A DNA stretch of 64,000 nucleotides from JBIOXB01 sp050732395. GTDB lineage: Bacteria > Zhuqueibacterota > Zhuqueibacteria > Zhuqueibacterales > Zhuqueibacteraceae. Below are positions 1 through 7,471 of the stretch, piece after piece; positions within the stretch are counted from its first letter, which is position 1; every line of letters starts with the position of its first letter. The stretch is taken from contig JBOHQX010000033.1 in NCBI GenBank assembly GCA_050732395.1, positions 24,844 through 88,843 of the forward strand. Reading direction: 5' to 3'. The notes under the pieces were generated by a model, which saw nothing but the letters and a program-made list of their open reading frames with translations, made no database searches and was not told the origin of the DNA. The position numbers and the translations under genes were made by a program.

Positions 1-299
1 CTTTGGAGGCGGCTCTGCGGGAAGCCAGGGAAGAAACAGGCTACGAAGTGCGGGAAGCGGAAGCGCTCGTCGAGTTTTATGTTTCGCCCGGCGGTTCTTC
101 CGAGCACATTTCTGTCTTTTGGGGAAGATTGGGCGCACAGCTCGAAACCGGGGGTGGCAAAGCCGAAGAGCAAGAAAACATTCGTCTGGTGCGCATGCCG
201 GTGACGGAGGCGTATCAAAAACTCGAGCAAGGTTTCTTCAAGGACGCCAAGACGATAGTCGCGCTGCAGGCCGTACAGCACCGTGTGAGGAAGGGATAG
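1..299 (+). CDS. NUDIX hydrolase, C-terminal part (cut by window edge)
   Basis: The reading frame is open from the window edge to the TAG at 297-299. The start of the protein lies outside the window. The first residues carry the second half of a NUDIX box (REAREETGY, matching REUxEExGU), which binds the catalytic metal ions. The glycine and first glutamate of the box lie upstream. The remaining 80 residues match the size and style of ADP-ribose or nucleoside-diphosphate-sugar pyrophosphatases, which hydrolyse X-linked nucleoside diphosphates in the cytoplasm. The substrate cannot be told from this fragment. The TTG at position 3 is not the true start because it falls inside the box. Confidence 0.8.
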   Translation, partial: LEAALREAREETGYEVREAEALVEFYVSPGGSSEHISVFWGRLGAQLETGGGKAEEQENIRLVRMPVTEAYQKLEQGFFKDAKTIVALQAVQHRVRKG

Positions 300-474
300 G
301 CCATAAGACTGCAAAAGTTAGAAAAAAGCCCGAACAGCTTGGTGTTGCCAACGGATGAAAGAGCGAGCAACTGAAAATAGAATCCGTTGGTCGTCATTTA
401 GTCCGTTGGGCAGTATTTGAATTCAATACGGCTATAAGACTTTGCACAATTCTTTATACAATTTCGCATTGGCT

Positions 475-1410
475 TCATCGCGTGCGCTCGGAAATAGGTG
501 CCGAAACATTTGCCTTTGTCGGAGCTGCGGACGGCGATGCAGCGGAGCCGGCCAGTCGCACAAGCACGCTATCTCCCGCCATTGCGTTCAAGCTGTCGCC
601 CGCGCTGGCCATAAAACGTGCGAGCTCCAGTAAACCCTGCCCGTTCAACAACAACACGAACTCACCCTTCCCCACCGCACCATAGCGATCGGCAAATTTG
701 GCGGTGGCGACCCGGTTTTTCGCTAGGAAATCAAGTGCCATTCCCGTGCGCCACCCGGATTGCACCAGAACGGTTGCCGGGATATTCGTGACCAGGTTGC
801 CATAGTGATCGCGATGCAGAATTTCGCCGATGATCGTGTTGCTCTTGAATTCCGCGGCTGTTCGTTCCAATTGCGTGGGATTCAGCACGGCCGGGCCGGC
901 TTCTGCCATTTTTTTACCTTTGGCAAGATGGGCGGCAGCAGGAGCAAAAACATCGCGACCGTAAAACGTGTTCGAAATCGCGCCGCGCCGGAACCACAAC
1001 ACGTTGTTGATCTCCACCGCGCGCTTGAATCCGAACGATTTGATCACATCGGTGAAAATACCATTGTCCGGACCGACAAAGTACTTCTGATCCGTCGTTT
1101 CCAGAATAATGGGTTTGCGCGTGCCCCCGGTCTCCGAACCGACCACCGCAACAAAGATGGTGCCTGGAGGAAATTCGCGCGCTGCAGTTGCGAGCAAATA
1201 ACTCGCCTCGCGAATATCGTAGTTCGGCACCGCGTGGGTCAGATTCAGGATGCGCACGCCCGGGCTCATTGACAAGATCACGCCTTGCACGGCACTGGCA
1301 TAGGGATCATCCCAACCATAATCCGTGAGCAGAGCAACGGTGGGCTGCGACTGGCAGCCGAAACCAAACACCAACCCGCAGCAGGCGATGATAAAGACTC
1401 GCTTTAGCAT
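475..1410 (-). CDS. SAM hydrolase / SAM-dependent halogenase family (DUF62) lipoprotein
   Basis: The 311-residue protein matches the S-adenosyl-L-methionine hydroxide adenosyltransferase family, whose members convert SAM and water to adenosine and methionine; fluorinase and chlorinase are relatives. Visible family motifs are LLTDYGWDDPYA near residue 28, VGPDNGIFTDV near 113, and FYGRDVFAPAAAHLA near 150. The usual DPGVG is replaced by VVGSETGG. The N-terminus is a hydrophobic signal ending FGFGC, a likely lipobox. Export is unusual for an enzyme using cytoplasmic SAM, so the substrate in situ is unclear. The start is followed upstream by the hexamer hairpin at 1431-1566. The C-terminal 25 residues are Ala/Ser/Pro-rich and look unstructured. 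Confidence 0.8.
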   Translation of the reverse strand: MLKRVFIIACCGLVFGFGCQSQPTVALLTDYGWDDPYASAVQGVILSMSPGVRILNLTHAVPNYDIREASYLLATAAREFPPGTIFVAVVGSETGGTRKPIILETTDQKYFVGPDNGIFTDVIKSFGFKRAVEINNVLWFRRGAISNTFYGRDVFAPAAAHLAKGKKMAEAGPAVLNPTQLERTAAEFKSNTIIGEILHRDHYGNLVTNIPATVLVQSGWRTGMALDFLAKNRVATAKFADRYGAVGKGEFVLLLNGQGLLELARFMASAGDSLNAMAGDSVLVRLAGSAASPSAAPTKANVSAPISERTR

Positions 1411-1430
1411 TCATCTCTCCGTTTTCTACC

Positions 1431-1566
1431 TTACTCCTATTCATACTCCTACTCATACTCGCACTCTTACTCCTACTCGCACTCTTACTCCTACTCGTTT
1501 CTTGCATTTTTTGAGTAAGAGTAAGAGTATGAGTAAGAGTAGGAGTAAGAGTGTGAGTATGAGTTG
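1431..1566. repeat. Hexamer-phased inverted repeat (giant imperfect hairpin)
   Basis: The left arm, 1431-1496, is eleven consecutive 6-mers of the form NNACTC. The right arm, 1513-1566, is nine consecutive 6-mers of the form GAGTNN. They face each other across a 16-bp loop. The central stretch pairs for about 27 bp with a single mismatch. The element fills the gap between the 3' end of rocD and the 5' end of the DUF62 gene. It is the hexamer variant of the heptamer arrays found elsewhere in this window. Confidence 0.9.
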
Positions 1567-1611
1567 ATAGGAGTATTTTGTATCAGTTGAAATGTCGTCG
1601 CCAGACAATAA

Positions 1612-2907
1612 TCAATCCATCGTCTCCAACACCTTCTTGATGCGCTCGAACGCCCAATCCAAGTCAGCACGCGTGATCACCAGCGGTGGGGCGAGGCGAA
1701 TAACGTGTTCATGCGTTTCCTTGCAGAGCATGCCTTCGTTGCGCAAAGCTTCGCAGAACCGCCGGGCGCCGCCGGCCTCGGGCTTCAATTCCACGCCAAT
1801 AAACAAGCCACGACCGCGAATTGCCTTTACGTGCTTGCTCTTGATCGTATGCAAAAGGCCCATGAAGTAATCGCCCAGCTCCGCCGATTTCTCCACCAGC
1901 TTTTCTTCCACCAGGACTTTCAAGGCTGCTCGAGCGACCGCGCACGCCAGTGGATTTGCGCCAAACGTGCTGCCATGATCGCCAGGCCGAAACAGTCCAA
2001 GAATCTCTTGCGAAGCGAGTACTGCAGAAACGGGATAAAAGCCGCCGGACAAGGCCTTGCCCAGAATTAAGACGTCGACTTTGACCTCGGGCTCATGCTG
2101 GAAGGCAAACAATTTGCCCGTCCGTCCCAGGCCGGTTTGAATTTCATCGGCCATCAACAGTACATTGTTTGCCCGGCAGATTTTGCCGGCCCGGGTGAGA
2201 TACCCGCCTGGCGGCATGACGATGCCACCTTCCCCTTGAATGGGCTCGACCAGAAAAGCCGCAGTATTCGGGGTAATGGCTTGGGCGAGCGCATCGCTGT
2301 CACCATAGGGTACGAACACGAATCCCGGCGTCAAAGGTCCAAAATGCTCGCGGTATTGAGGTTCAGTGGAAGCGGAAATCACCGTCGTGGTACGACCGTG
2401 AAAATTGCCGTAGCAAACAATGATCTCGGCCTGATCTGCAGGAATGCCTTTTTTAACGTAGCCCCATTTGCGCGCGGTCTTGATGGCGGTATCCACGGCT
2501 TCGGCGCCCGTATTCATTTGCAGCACCATCTCCATGCCGCACAAATCAAGCAACTCTTTATAAAAAAGCCCGGTTTGATCGTTACGAAACGCGCGGGAAG
2601 TGAGAGTGGCGCGCTGGGCCTGTTCCACCAGCGCTTTATAGATACGCGGATGGCAATGGCCCTGGCTGACCGCGGAATACGCACTCAGAAAATCCAGATA
2701 TTTGTTGCCTTCGACGTCGTAAATCCAAATACCCTCTGCATGCGCGACCACGATATCGAGAGGGTGATAAATGTGCGCGCCGTAGCGCTCCTCCAGATCA
2801 ATATGATCCTGCGCCTTCAACGCGCGCGTTTCGGAAGCAGGCAGATGCGGTTTGCCGTTTCGCGTCACGCTTTTGTCGACGATCGTTGTGCGATCAGTGG
2901 TGATCAT
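1612..2907 (-). CDS. rocD: Ornithine aminotransferase
   Basis: This 431-residue class III PLP-dependent aminotransferase would convert ornithine and 2-oxoglutarate to glutamate-5-semialdehyde and glutamate in arginine/proline metabolism. Visible features are the N-terminal RYGAHIYHPL segment, the PLP-phosphate region NTGAEAVDTA near residue 132, the NFHGRT motif near 168, the aspartate of LMADEIQTGLGRTG near 252-265, and the Schiff-base lysine in LGKALSGG near 284. Length and order fit ornithine aminotransferase better than acetylornithine or GABA aminotransferases, though these relatives cannot be fully excluded. A strong Shine-Dalgarno (GGAGAGGG) precedes the ATG. It is preceded by a 12-bp perfect palindrome CCTTTCGAAAGG at 2917-2928, which might be an operator or part of a small hairpin. 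Confidence 0.9.
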   Translation of the reverse strand: MITTDRTTIVDKSVTRNGKPHLPASETRALKAQDHIDLEERYGAHIYHPLDIVVAHAEGIWIYDVEGNKYLDFLSAYSAVSQGHCHPRIYKALVEQAQRATLTSRAFRNDQTGLFYKELLDLCGMEMVLQMNTGAEAVDTAIKTARKWGYVKKGIPADQAEIIVCYGNFHGRTTTVISASTEPQYREHFGPLTPGFVFVPYGDSDALAQAITPNTAAFLVEPIQGEGGIVMPPGGYLTRAGKICRANNVLLMADEIQTGLGRTGKLFAFQHEPEVKVDVLILGKALSGGFYPVSAVLASQEILGLFRPGDHGSTFGANPLACAVARAALKVLVEEKLVEKSAELGDYFMGLLHTIKSKHVKAIRGRGLFIGVELKPEAGGARRFCEALRNEGMLCKETHEHVIRLAPPLVITRADLDWAFERIKKVLETMD

Positions 2908-3047
2908 GGTCCCTCTCCTTTCGAAAGGTTGATGAAAAACTCTCAGAGCACCTCCCCAAAGACCTTCACCTGCTGAACGTGAAGGAAATGTAGGGAAGTC
3001 TCATCAAAAAGCAAACAAGAAAATCGCTGCCAAAATGTACAAATTGT

Positions 3048-3069
3048 CACTCCTGCGCACGCAGGAGTG
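3048..3069. repeat. Perfect REP-like hairpin
   Basis: CACTCCTGCG and CGCAGGAGTG form a perfect 10-bp stem separated by two bases, in the 260-bp gap between rocD and the nucleoside phosphorylase. The preceding bases (TTGT, then CAC) resemble the TGTCA entry of the REP-like units at 24.7, 27.3 and 33.7 kb. No coding sequence is seen in this gap. Confidence 0.7.
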
Positions 3070-3168
3070 TGCTGCTGACGAGCACGCAGTGAGGAAATTC
3101 CGTCCCGACCTTTCGGGGCCAAAAGTAATTGTGGTCGGAAACCGAATAAAGCAGGAGAGCAGAAAGCG

Positions 3169-4497
3169 TTATTCCCAGCCGTATTTGCCGGTTTCGTCCA
3201 TGCGGGCAATGATTACGGCAGGGATTTGGGGAGGTACGGAAGAGAGCTCATAGCAAGAATAAACAGTTTGAATCCGCTCCGGTGTGAGCACGACGGTGGA
3301 GCTTTGCAGGGTTGCCAACGGTTCGCCGCGCTCAACGCGATCGCCGACTTTCTTGTGCAAAGTCATGCCGGCGAGCGGATCAATCGGTTGCGCGAGATGC
3401 ACGCGGCCTGCACCCAGGTTCATGGAGCTGTGGCCGAGCCGGCGTGCGTCGATATTCGCAACGTATCCCGTTTTCCCGGCCAGAATCTGTTCGCGATGCC
3501 TGGGCTTGGGATATTTCTCCGGTTGTTCGAGCACGGCAGTATCGCCCCCTTGCGCTTTGACGATTTCGAGGAATTTTTTCCAGGCAGCCCCGTTTTGCAA
3601 CAACTGGGCCAATTGCGCCATGCCATTGCGCGCGTCCGCTATTCTACCAGCCGCCTGCAGCATGGCCGCGCCCAAAGCCAGAGTCACTTGCCTCACATCT
3701 TCAGGTCCGCGGCCTTGCAGGACTTCGAGGGCTTCCAAAACTTCCAGCCAGTTGCCGATGGTGTAGCCCAGCGGCTGCGACATATCCGAGAGTAATGCAA
3801 TCGTTCTGAGGTTGAAATAGCGTGCGGTTTGAATGAGTCGCTGCGCCAATTCCTCGGCCTGCGCGGCGTTTGCGAAGATCGCGCCGCCGCCGGTCTTAAC
3901 GTCCAGGACTAGAGCGTTGAGGCCTTCGGCGAGTTTTTTACTCAAGATGCTGGCGCAAATCAAGGGCATGACGGGAACCGTTCCCGTCACATCGCGCAAG
4001 GCGTAAAGCCGGCGATCCGCGGGGCAAATATCAGCAGTTTGTCCGATCAGGCAAGTGCCGATTTTTCCCATGTAATCACGAAAATCGTCCAGCGTCAGCT
4101 GTGTGCGAAAACCGGGAATGGATTCCAGTTTATCGAGCGTGCCACCGGTGTGTCCCAATCCGCGGCCGGAGATCATTGGCACATAAACACCGGCGGCGGC
4201 CATCAACGGCGCGAGAATGAGCGAGACCTTGTCGCCCACGCCGCCGGTGCTGTGTTTGTCAACTTTGGGGCCGGGCAGATGTGAAAAATCCAATACCACG
4301 CCGGAATCGCGCATCAGCCGGGTAAGCGTGACGGTCTCGCGCTCATCCATGTCGCGAAAATAAGTCGCCATCAATAGCGCGGAAACCTGATAATCCGGAA
4401 TGCTATCGTTCAAGTAACCGGCGATGATGAAGGCGAGTTCTTCATCGGCCAAAGCCTGGCCGTCGCGTTTTTTTTGAATGAGCTCGACGATGTTCAT
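3169..4497 (-). CDS. Thymidine / pyrimidine-nucleoside phosphorylase
   Basis: The enzyme phosphorolyses thymidine or (deoxy)uridine to the base and (deoxy)ribose-1-phosphate. The family signature is present around residues 105-125 (GRGLGHTGGTLDKLES), preceded by KHSTGGVGDKVS with the phosphate-binding glycines near 72. The glycosyl transferase helical N-domain begins MNIVELIQKKRDG. Length is 442 residues, normal for DeoA/Pdp. An upstream TTG at 4533 would add 12 residues, but those codons fall in the heptamer repeat at 4510-4552, so the ATG at 4497 is preferred. It is the last gene of eutN-like, deoC, phosphorylase on the minus strand, so its product can feed deoC through a phosphopentomutase encoded elsewhere. 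deoA versus pdp cannot be decided here. Confidence 0.92.
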   Translation of the reverse strand: MNIVELIQKKRDGQALADEELAFIIAGYLNDSIPDYQVSALLMATYFRDMDERETVTLTRLMRDSGVVLDFSHLPGPKVDKHSTGGVGDKVSLILAPLMAAAGVYVPMISGRGLGHTGGTLDKLESIPGFRTQLTLDDFRDYMGKIGTCLIGQTADICPADRRLYALRDVTGTVPVMPLICASILSKKLAEGLNALVLDVKTGGGAIFANAAQAEELAQRLIQTARYFNLRTIALLSDMSQPLGYTIGNWLEVLEALEVLQGRGPEDVRQVTLALGAAMLQAAGRIADARNGMAQLAQLLQNGAAWKKFLEIVKAQGGDTAVLEQPEKYPKPRHREQILAGKTGYVANIDARRLGHSSMNLGAGRVHLAQPIDPLAGMTLHKKVGDRVERGEPLATLQSSTVVLTPERIQTVYSCYELSSVPPQIPAVIIARMDETGKYGWE

Positions 4498-4509
4498 GGT
4501 TCGAAAAGC

Positions 4510-4650
4510 CAAAATACGAAGCTCAAAATCCAAAGCAATAATACGAAGTTTCCAATTGGCATGCGAAGGCGTAGACCATTTACCATTCGCAATTCACCAT
4601 TCACAGTTTACAATTGTCAATTGTAAATGGTGAATTGTCAATGGTCAATC
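4510..4650. repeat. Heptamer-phased repeats, second block an inverted hairpin
   Basis: 4510-4552 reads as six 7-mers of AAAATAC / GAAGCTC / AAAATCC type. 4574-4650 reads as eleven uninterrupted 7-mers (GACCATT, TACCATT, CGCAATT, CACCATT and so on). The second half is the approximate reverse complement of the first, centred on CAATTGTCAATTG near 4616. The array ends 19 bp from the deoC stop codon and runs to the phosphorylase start. Confidence 0.9.
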
Positions 4651-4669
4651 CTGGTTGTGACTGGGGCCC

Positions 4670-5497
4670 TCATGCAGCCTTTTTGTGCTCAACGATGGCA
4701 ATGCTCGCGGAGGCGCCCAGGCGCGTCGCGCCGGCTTCGATCATTTTGGCGGCGATATCATATTCACGAATGCCACCCGCGGCTTTCACGCCGAGCTGCT
4801 CTCCGACCACGCGTCGCATGAGTGCGACGTCTTCGATCTTCGCGCCGCTCGGGCCGAAGCCGGTCGAGGTTTTCACGAAATGCGCGCCAGCTTCGCGCGC
4901 CAGCAGTGCGGCTTTGATTTTTTCCTCGTCCGTGAGATAGCAGTTCTCCAGAATTACTTTGACGTGCGCCGGCTGCGCCGCGACCACGACTTCGTGGATG
5001 TCCTGGGCTACGAAATCATGCTCGCCGGATTTCAACCGGCCGATGTTGATCACCATGTCGATTTCACAAGCGCCCTGCTCGACACATTGGCGCGTTTCAA
5101 CGACTTTTTGCTCGGTGGTGTTAGCCCCCAAGGGGAAGCCTGCCACCGTGCACACCAGAACACCCGTGCCGCGTAACACGTGTGCGCACAAGGACACCCA
5201 CGTCGGATTCACACAGACCGTGGCAAAACGATACTCCGCGGCTTCCTGGCACAATTTCTCCACTTGCATACGGGTCCCGTCGGGCTTCAACAGGGTGTGA
5301 TCGATATATTGTGCCACACTATCTGACAAAGGTCCAATGCCCGGCTGTGCGCCCACGCGGCAGGCCCCGGAATCCACGATGCGTGCGACAAAATCGGATT
5401 TGCATTCCGGACACACCCAACACCAGTTGCAATGCGGTGCGAGCCGCCGGCCGGTTTCTTCGGCAATGATGCGATCCAGACGAGAGCTCTGTGGCAT
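4670..5497 (-). CDS. deoC: Deoxyribose-phosphate aldolase with cysteine-rich N-terminal extension
   Basis: DeoC splits 2-deoxyribose-5-phosphate into acetaldehyde and glyceraldehyde-3-phosphate. The class I aldolase TIM barrel starts near residue 60 (YIDHTLLKPDGT). Visible are the substrate-binding region EIDMVINIGRLKSG near 143, the Schiff-base lysine in FVKTSTGFGPSG near 208, and the second active-site lysine in GVKAAGGIREY near 237. Residues 1-58 are an extra segment with CNWCWVCPEC around 23-32, a possible metal site, preceded by an amphipathic stretch (SRLDRIIAEETGRRL). Such a stretch could act as a targeting peptide, but this is inference. It lies 6 bp downstream of a microcompartment vertex gene, suggesting co-expression. 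Confidence 0.93.
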   Translation of the reverse strand: MPQSSRLDRIIAEETGRRLAPHCNWCWVCPECKSDFVARIVDSGACRVGAQPGIGPLSDSVAQYIDHTLLKPDGTRMQVEKLCQEAAEYRFATVCVNPTWVSLCAHVLRGTGVLVCTVAGFPLGANTTEQKVVETRQCVEQGACEIDMVINIGRLKSGEHDFVAQDIHEVVVAAQPAHVKVILENCYLTDEEKIKAALLAREAGAHFVKTSTGFGPSGAKIEDVALMRRVVGEQLGVKAAGGIREYDIAAKMIEAGATRLGASASIAIVEHKKAA

Positions 5498-5503
5498 GTT
5501 CTC

Positions 5504-5782
5504 CTAGGCTCCCGCAATGTCCATATTGTCAATCACGCCTACGATCACCGAATGTACAGGGATCTTAGGATTGCCCAACAGCATTCGCGCCGCTCCGCCC
5601 TCGCGATTCACCAATACCAAATCGTGCGGCCCGGCGTCGACTCTATCGATGGCAATCATGGCCTCGCCTTTTTCCGTGACGCCGTCAAGATCGACGGGTT
5701 GAACCAGCAGCAGCTTGTGGCCGCGCAGATGCTCATTTTTCACGGTGGCGAAAACGTCTCCCACCACGCGACAAATCAGCAT
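5504..5782 (-). CDS. EutN/CcmL-type bacterial microcompartment vertex protein
   Basis: The 92-residue protein matches the EutN/CcmL pentamer family that caps the vertices of microcompartment shells. It has the typical opening MLICRVVGDVFATVKN, the middle LLLVQPVDLDG, and the closing VHSVIVGVIDNMDIAG. It is the first gene of a minus-strand group followed after 6 bp by deoC and then a nucleoside phosphorylase. DeoC and EutN-like genes co-occur in known sugar-phosphate-type microcompartment loci. No hexameric BMC shell gene is present in this window, so either the shell genes lie elsewhere or the protein acts alone. Family assignment is firm; function in a compartment is inferred. Confidence 0.88.
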   Translation of the reverse strand: MLICRVVGDVFATVKNEHLRGHKLLLVQPVDLDGVTEKGEAMIAIDRVDAGPHDLVLVNREGGAARMLLGNPKIPVHSVIVGVIDNMDIAGA

Positions 5783-5973
5783 AAAGGCATCAACAATGCA
5801 ACGAATTCACCTCGGGACGGAATTGTTAAGGAAAATAAACACAAATGGAGGGAAAAGCAAACTCAAAAAAACAGGGAGCGAATCGAGGGGAAATTAACCG
5901 TAGATGAAATGCAATTCACACGGCCACCACCTGCCCGCAGGGAGCGCACCGGGAATGGTCTGGCGTTTTTGCA

Positions 5974-7266
5974 TCAGTAGCCAAAAACATAGGTCTGCCG
6001 CAAGGTGACCTCACCCACGGCGGCATCCACGCGGCCGAAATCTCTCCAGCGAGCGATTTTGGTCACAATGCAGCTATGCAATTCCGGCAAGTCAATCGTC
6101 GACGACATGATGGTGACTTCCTGGACATAACCTTGAGGAGAAATCTTGAAACGCACTTCCACCTTACCTTTGAGCTGGGGATTGTTTTTGAGCTGAGCGC
6201 GATAGCAGTCTCGAATCGCCGGGCTGTGCGCCATGACGATTTCTTTAAGCACCTTGGGATCACGCGAAGCCTGTGTTGTTTCCGAACGCGTGCGCAATGC
6301 TCCGGTGCCCCCGGTGACACTACGCGGCCTGGAGTCGATCAGACTTGGCACTTCTGCGACTTTTTCAAAGGTGCGATTTGCCATGACCTTTTTCTCCGGA
6401 GCAGTGGCCAATGCGCTCACCAGGTCTTCGGCGCTCAGGCCCGCTTGCGTCGACCGGCTGCCGCGCACCTGGCGCTCAGCCAACGCAATGTCCTCAGGTT
6501 TGAAGGTGCTTCCCAGCGTAGAGCCGACAGCCGGCCCGAAATAATCAGCGCCGACGCGGGGCACGCGCAAAATGCTCACTTCGGACAGCTTTTGCTCCAG
6601 ATCAACGGCATTCAACTCGGCGAAATTCAGAATCTGCTCAACCGGCTCCGTAGACACAAGACCGCCGCCGCCGGTAATGATTCCCAATACGCCAACGCGA
6701 CCAACGTTCTCCGACATCGCTTCGCGCGCGCGGCTGCGCGTTGCCAACTTCGATCGCCGGCGTGCTTCTCTTCCTTCGCGTGTGCCCGTGCGGGTTTCGC
6801 GAGAACCTTCCCCCAGCGGGGAAAAGGCGGGAACTGGAGCGGTGCCAAAAGCCTCACCGGCAAGATTTTCAGCATATTCCTTCGCATACACCAACAGATC
6901 GCTTCTGGGCCTCTCCGGCGCCGGCGTCTCCACGACAAAATCCTGCAAAAACAGCTCGACGTACTTGCTCTGCAGCTTGGCGACGTATTGATCGCCCGTG
7001 AGGCGTGGAGTGTGCATCAACAAATACATGATCAGAGCGGGCTCAAGAATAAAAACCAGGAGCAAGACAATGAAGAAGCGCCGGTCGAGCGAACGCAAGA
7101 AAGAGCGATTGAACTCCCTTGGGAAAGTCATGGGGAATTCCGAGGCGGGCACATTCCCCTCTTCCTCCTGCGGTGGGAGATTGCGATGGGGGCGAATAGT
7201 GTCTGGTAATTCTTGAACGCGAGCGCTGTCGTACGATTGATCCACGTGCACTGCTCCAACTTCCAA
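5974..7266 (-). CDS. TonB-like / AgmX-PglI C-terminal domain membrane protein
   Basis: The 430-residue protein has a cytoplasmic N-terminus, one membrane segment near residues 64-83 (FFIVLLLVFILEPALIMYLL), a long charged periplasmic stretch with an Arg-rich block near 160-185, and a C-terminal TonB/AgmX-type domain at about 345-430. That domain has IRDCYRAQLKNNPQLKGKV, RFKISPQGYV and a conserved CIVTKIARW. Such proteins couple an inner-membrane motor or motility complex to the envelope. No exbB/exbD partner is next to it. An internal ATG at residue 46 is a possible alternative start. The gene lies 190 bp upstream of eutN-like on the same strand, probably as a separate unit. Confidence 0.7.
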   Translation of the reverse strand: MEVGAVHVDQSYDSARVQELPDTIRPHRNLPPQEEEGNVPASEFPMTFPREFNRSFLRSLDRRFFIVLLLVFILEPALIMYLLMHTPRLTGDQYVAKLQSKYVELFLQDFVVETPAPERPRSDLLVYAKEYAENLAGEAFGTAPVPAFSPLGEGSRETRTGTREGREARRRSKLATRSRAREAMSENVGRVGVLGIITGGGGLVSTEPVEQILNFAELNAVDLEQKLSEVSILRVPRVGADYFGPAVGSTLGSTFKPEDIALAERQVRGSRSTQAGLSAEDLVSALATAPEKKVMANRTFEKVAEVPSLIDSRPRSVTGGTGALRTRSETTQASRDPKVLKEIVMAHSPAIRDCYRAQLKNNPQLKGKVEVRFKISPQGYVQEVTIMSSTIDLPELHSCIVTKIARWRDFGRVDAAVGEVTLRQTYVFGY

Positions 7267-7471
7267 CTTGTTTTAAAAAGTTCAAAGCACGATTGAACCG
7301 ACGTCCCTCATTTACTTGTCCAGGCTGCGGGCTTAAATGACCGAATTGGTAATTGCCAAAGACATTTTCGTAACTTCATCCCAATCTCGGAGCCGTGATA
7401 TTTCGACGATTATGCGCTAGCCTGCTGAAACGCAACCGGTTGAAGTCGTGGATATACAATCCGCGTGCCAA

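Noticed and set aside
1431..1566. Hexamer array as a CRISPR
   Set aside because: Units are 6 bp, contiguous and inverted, with no spacers or cas genes.
4498..4533. TTG start extending the nucleoside phosphorylase by 12 residues
   Set aside because: The extra codons are heptamer repeat sequence; the family begins at the ATG at 4497.
6076..7209. A 377-residue open frame opposite the TonB-like gene
   Set aside because: Shadow of a gene with a clear membrane segment and AgmX/TonB domain; no motifs of its own.
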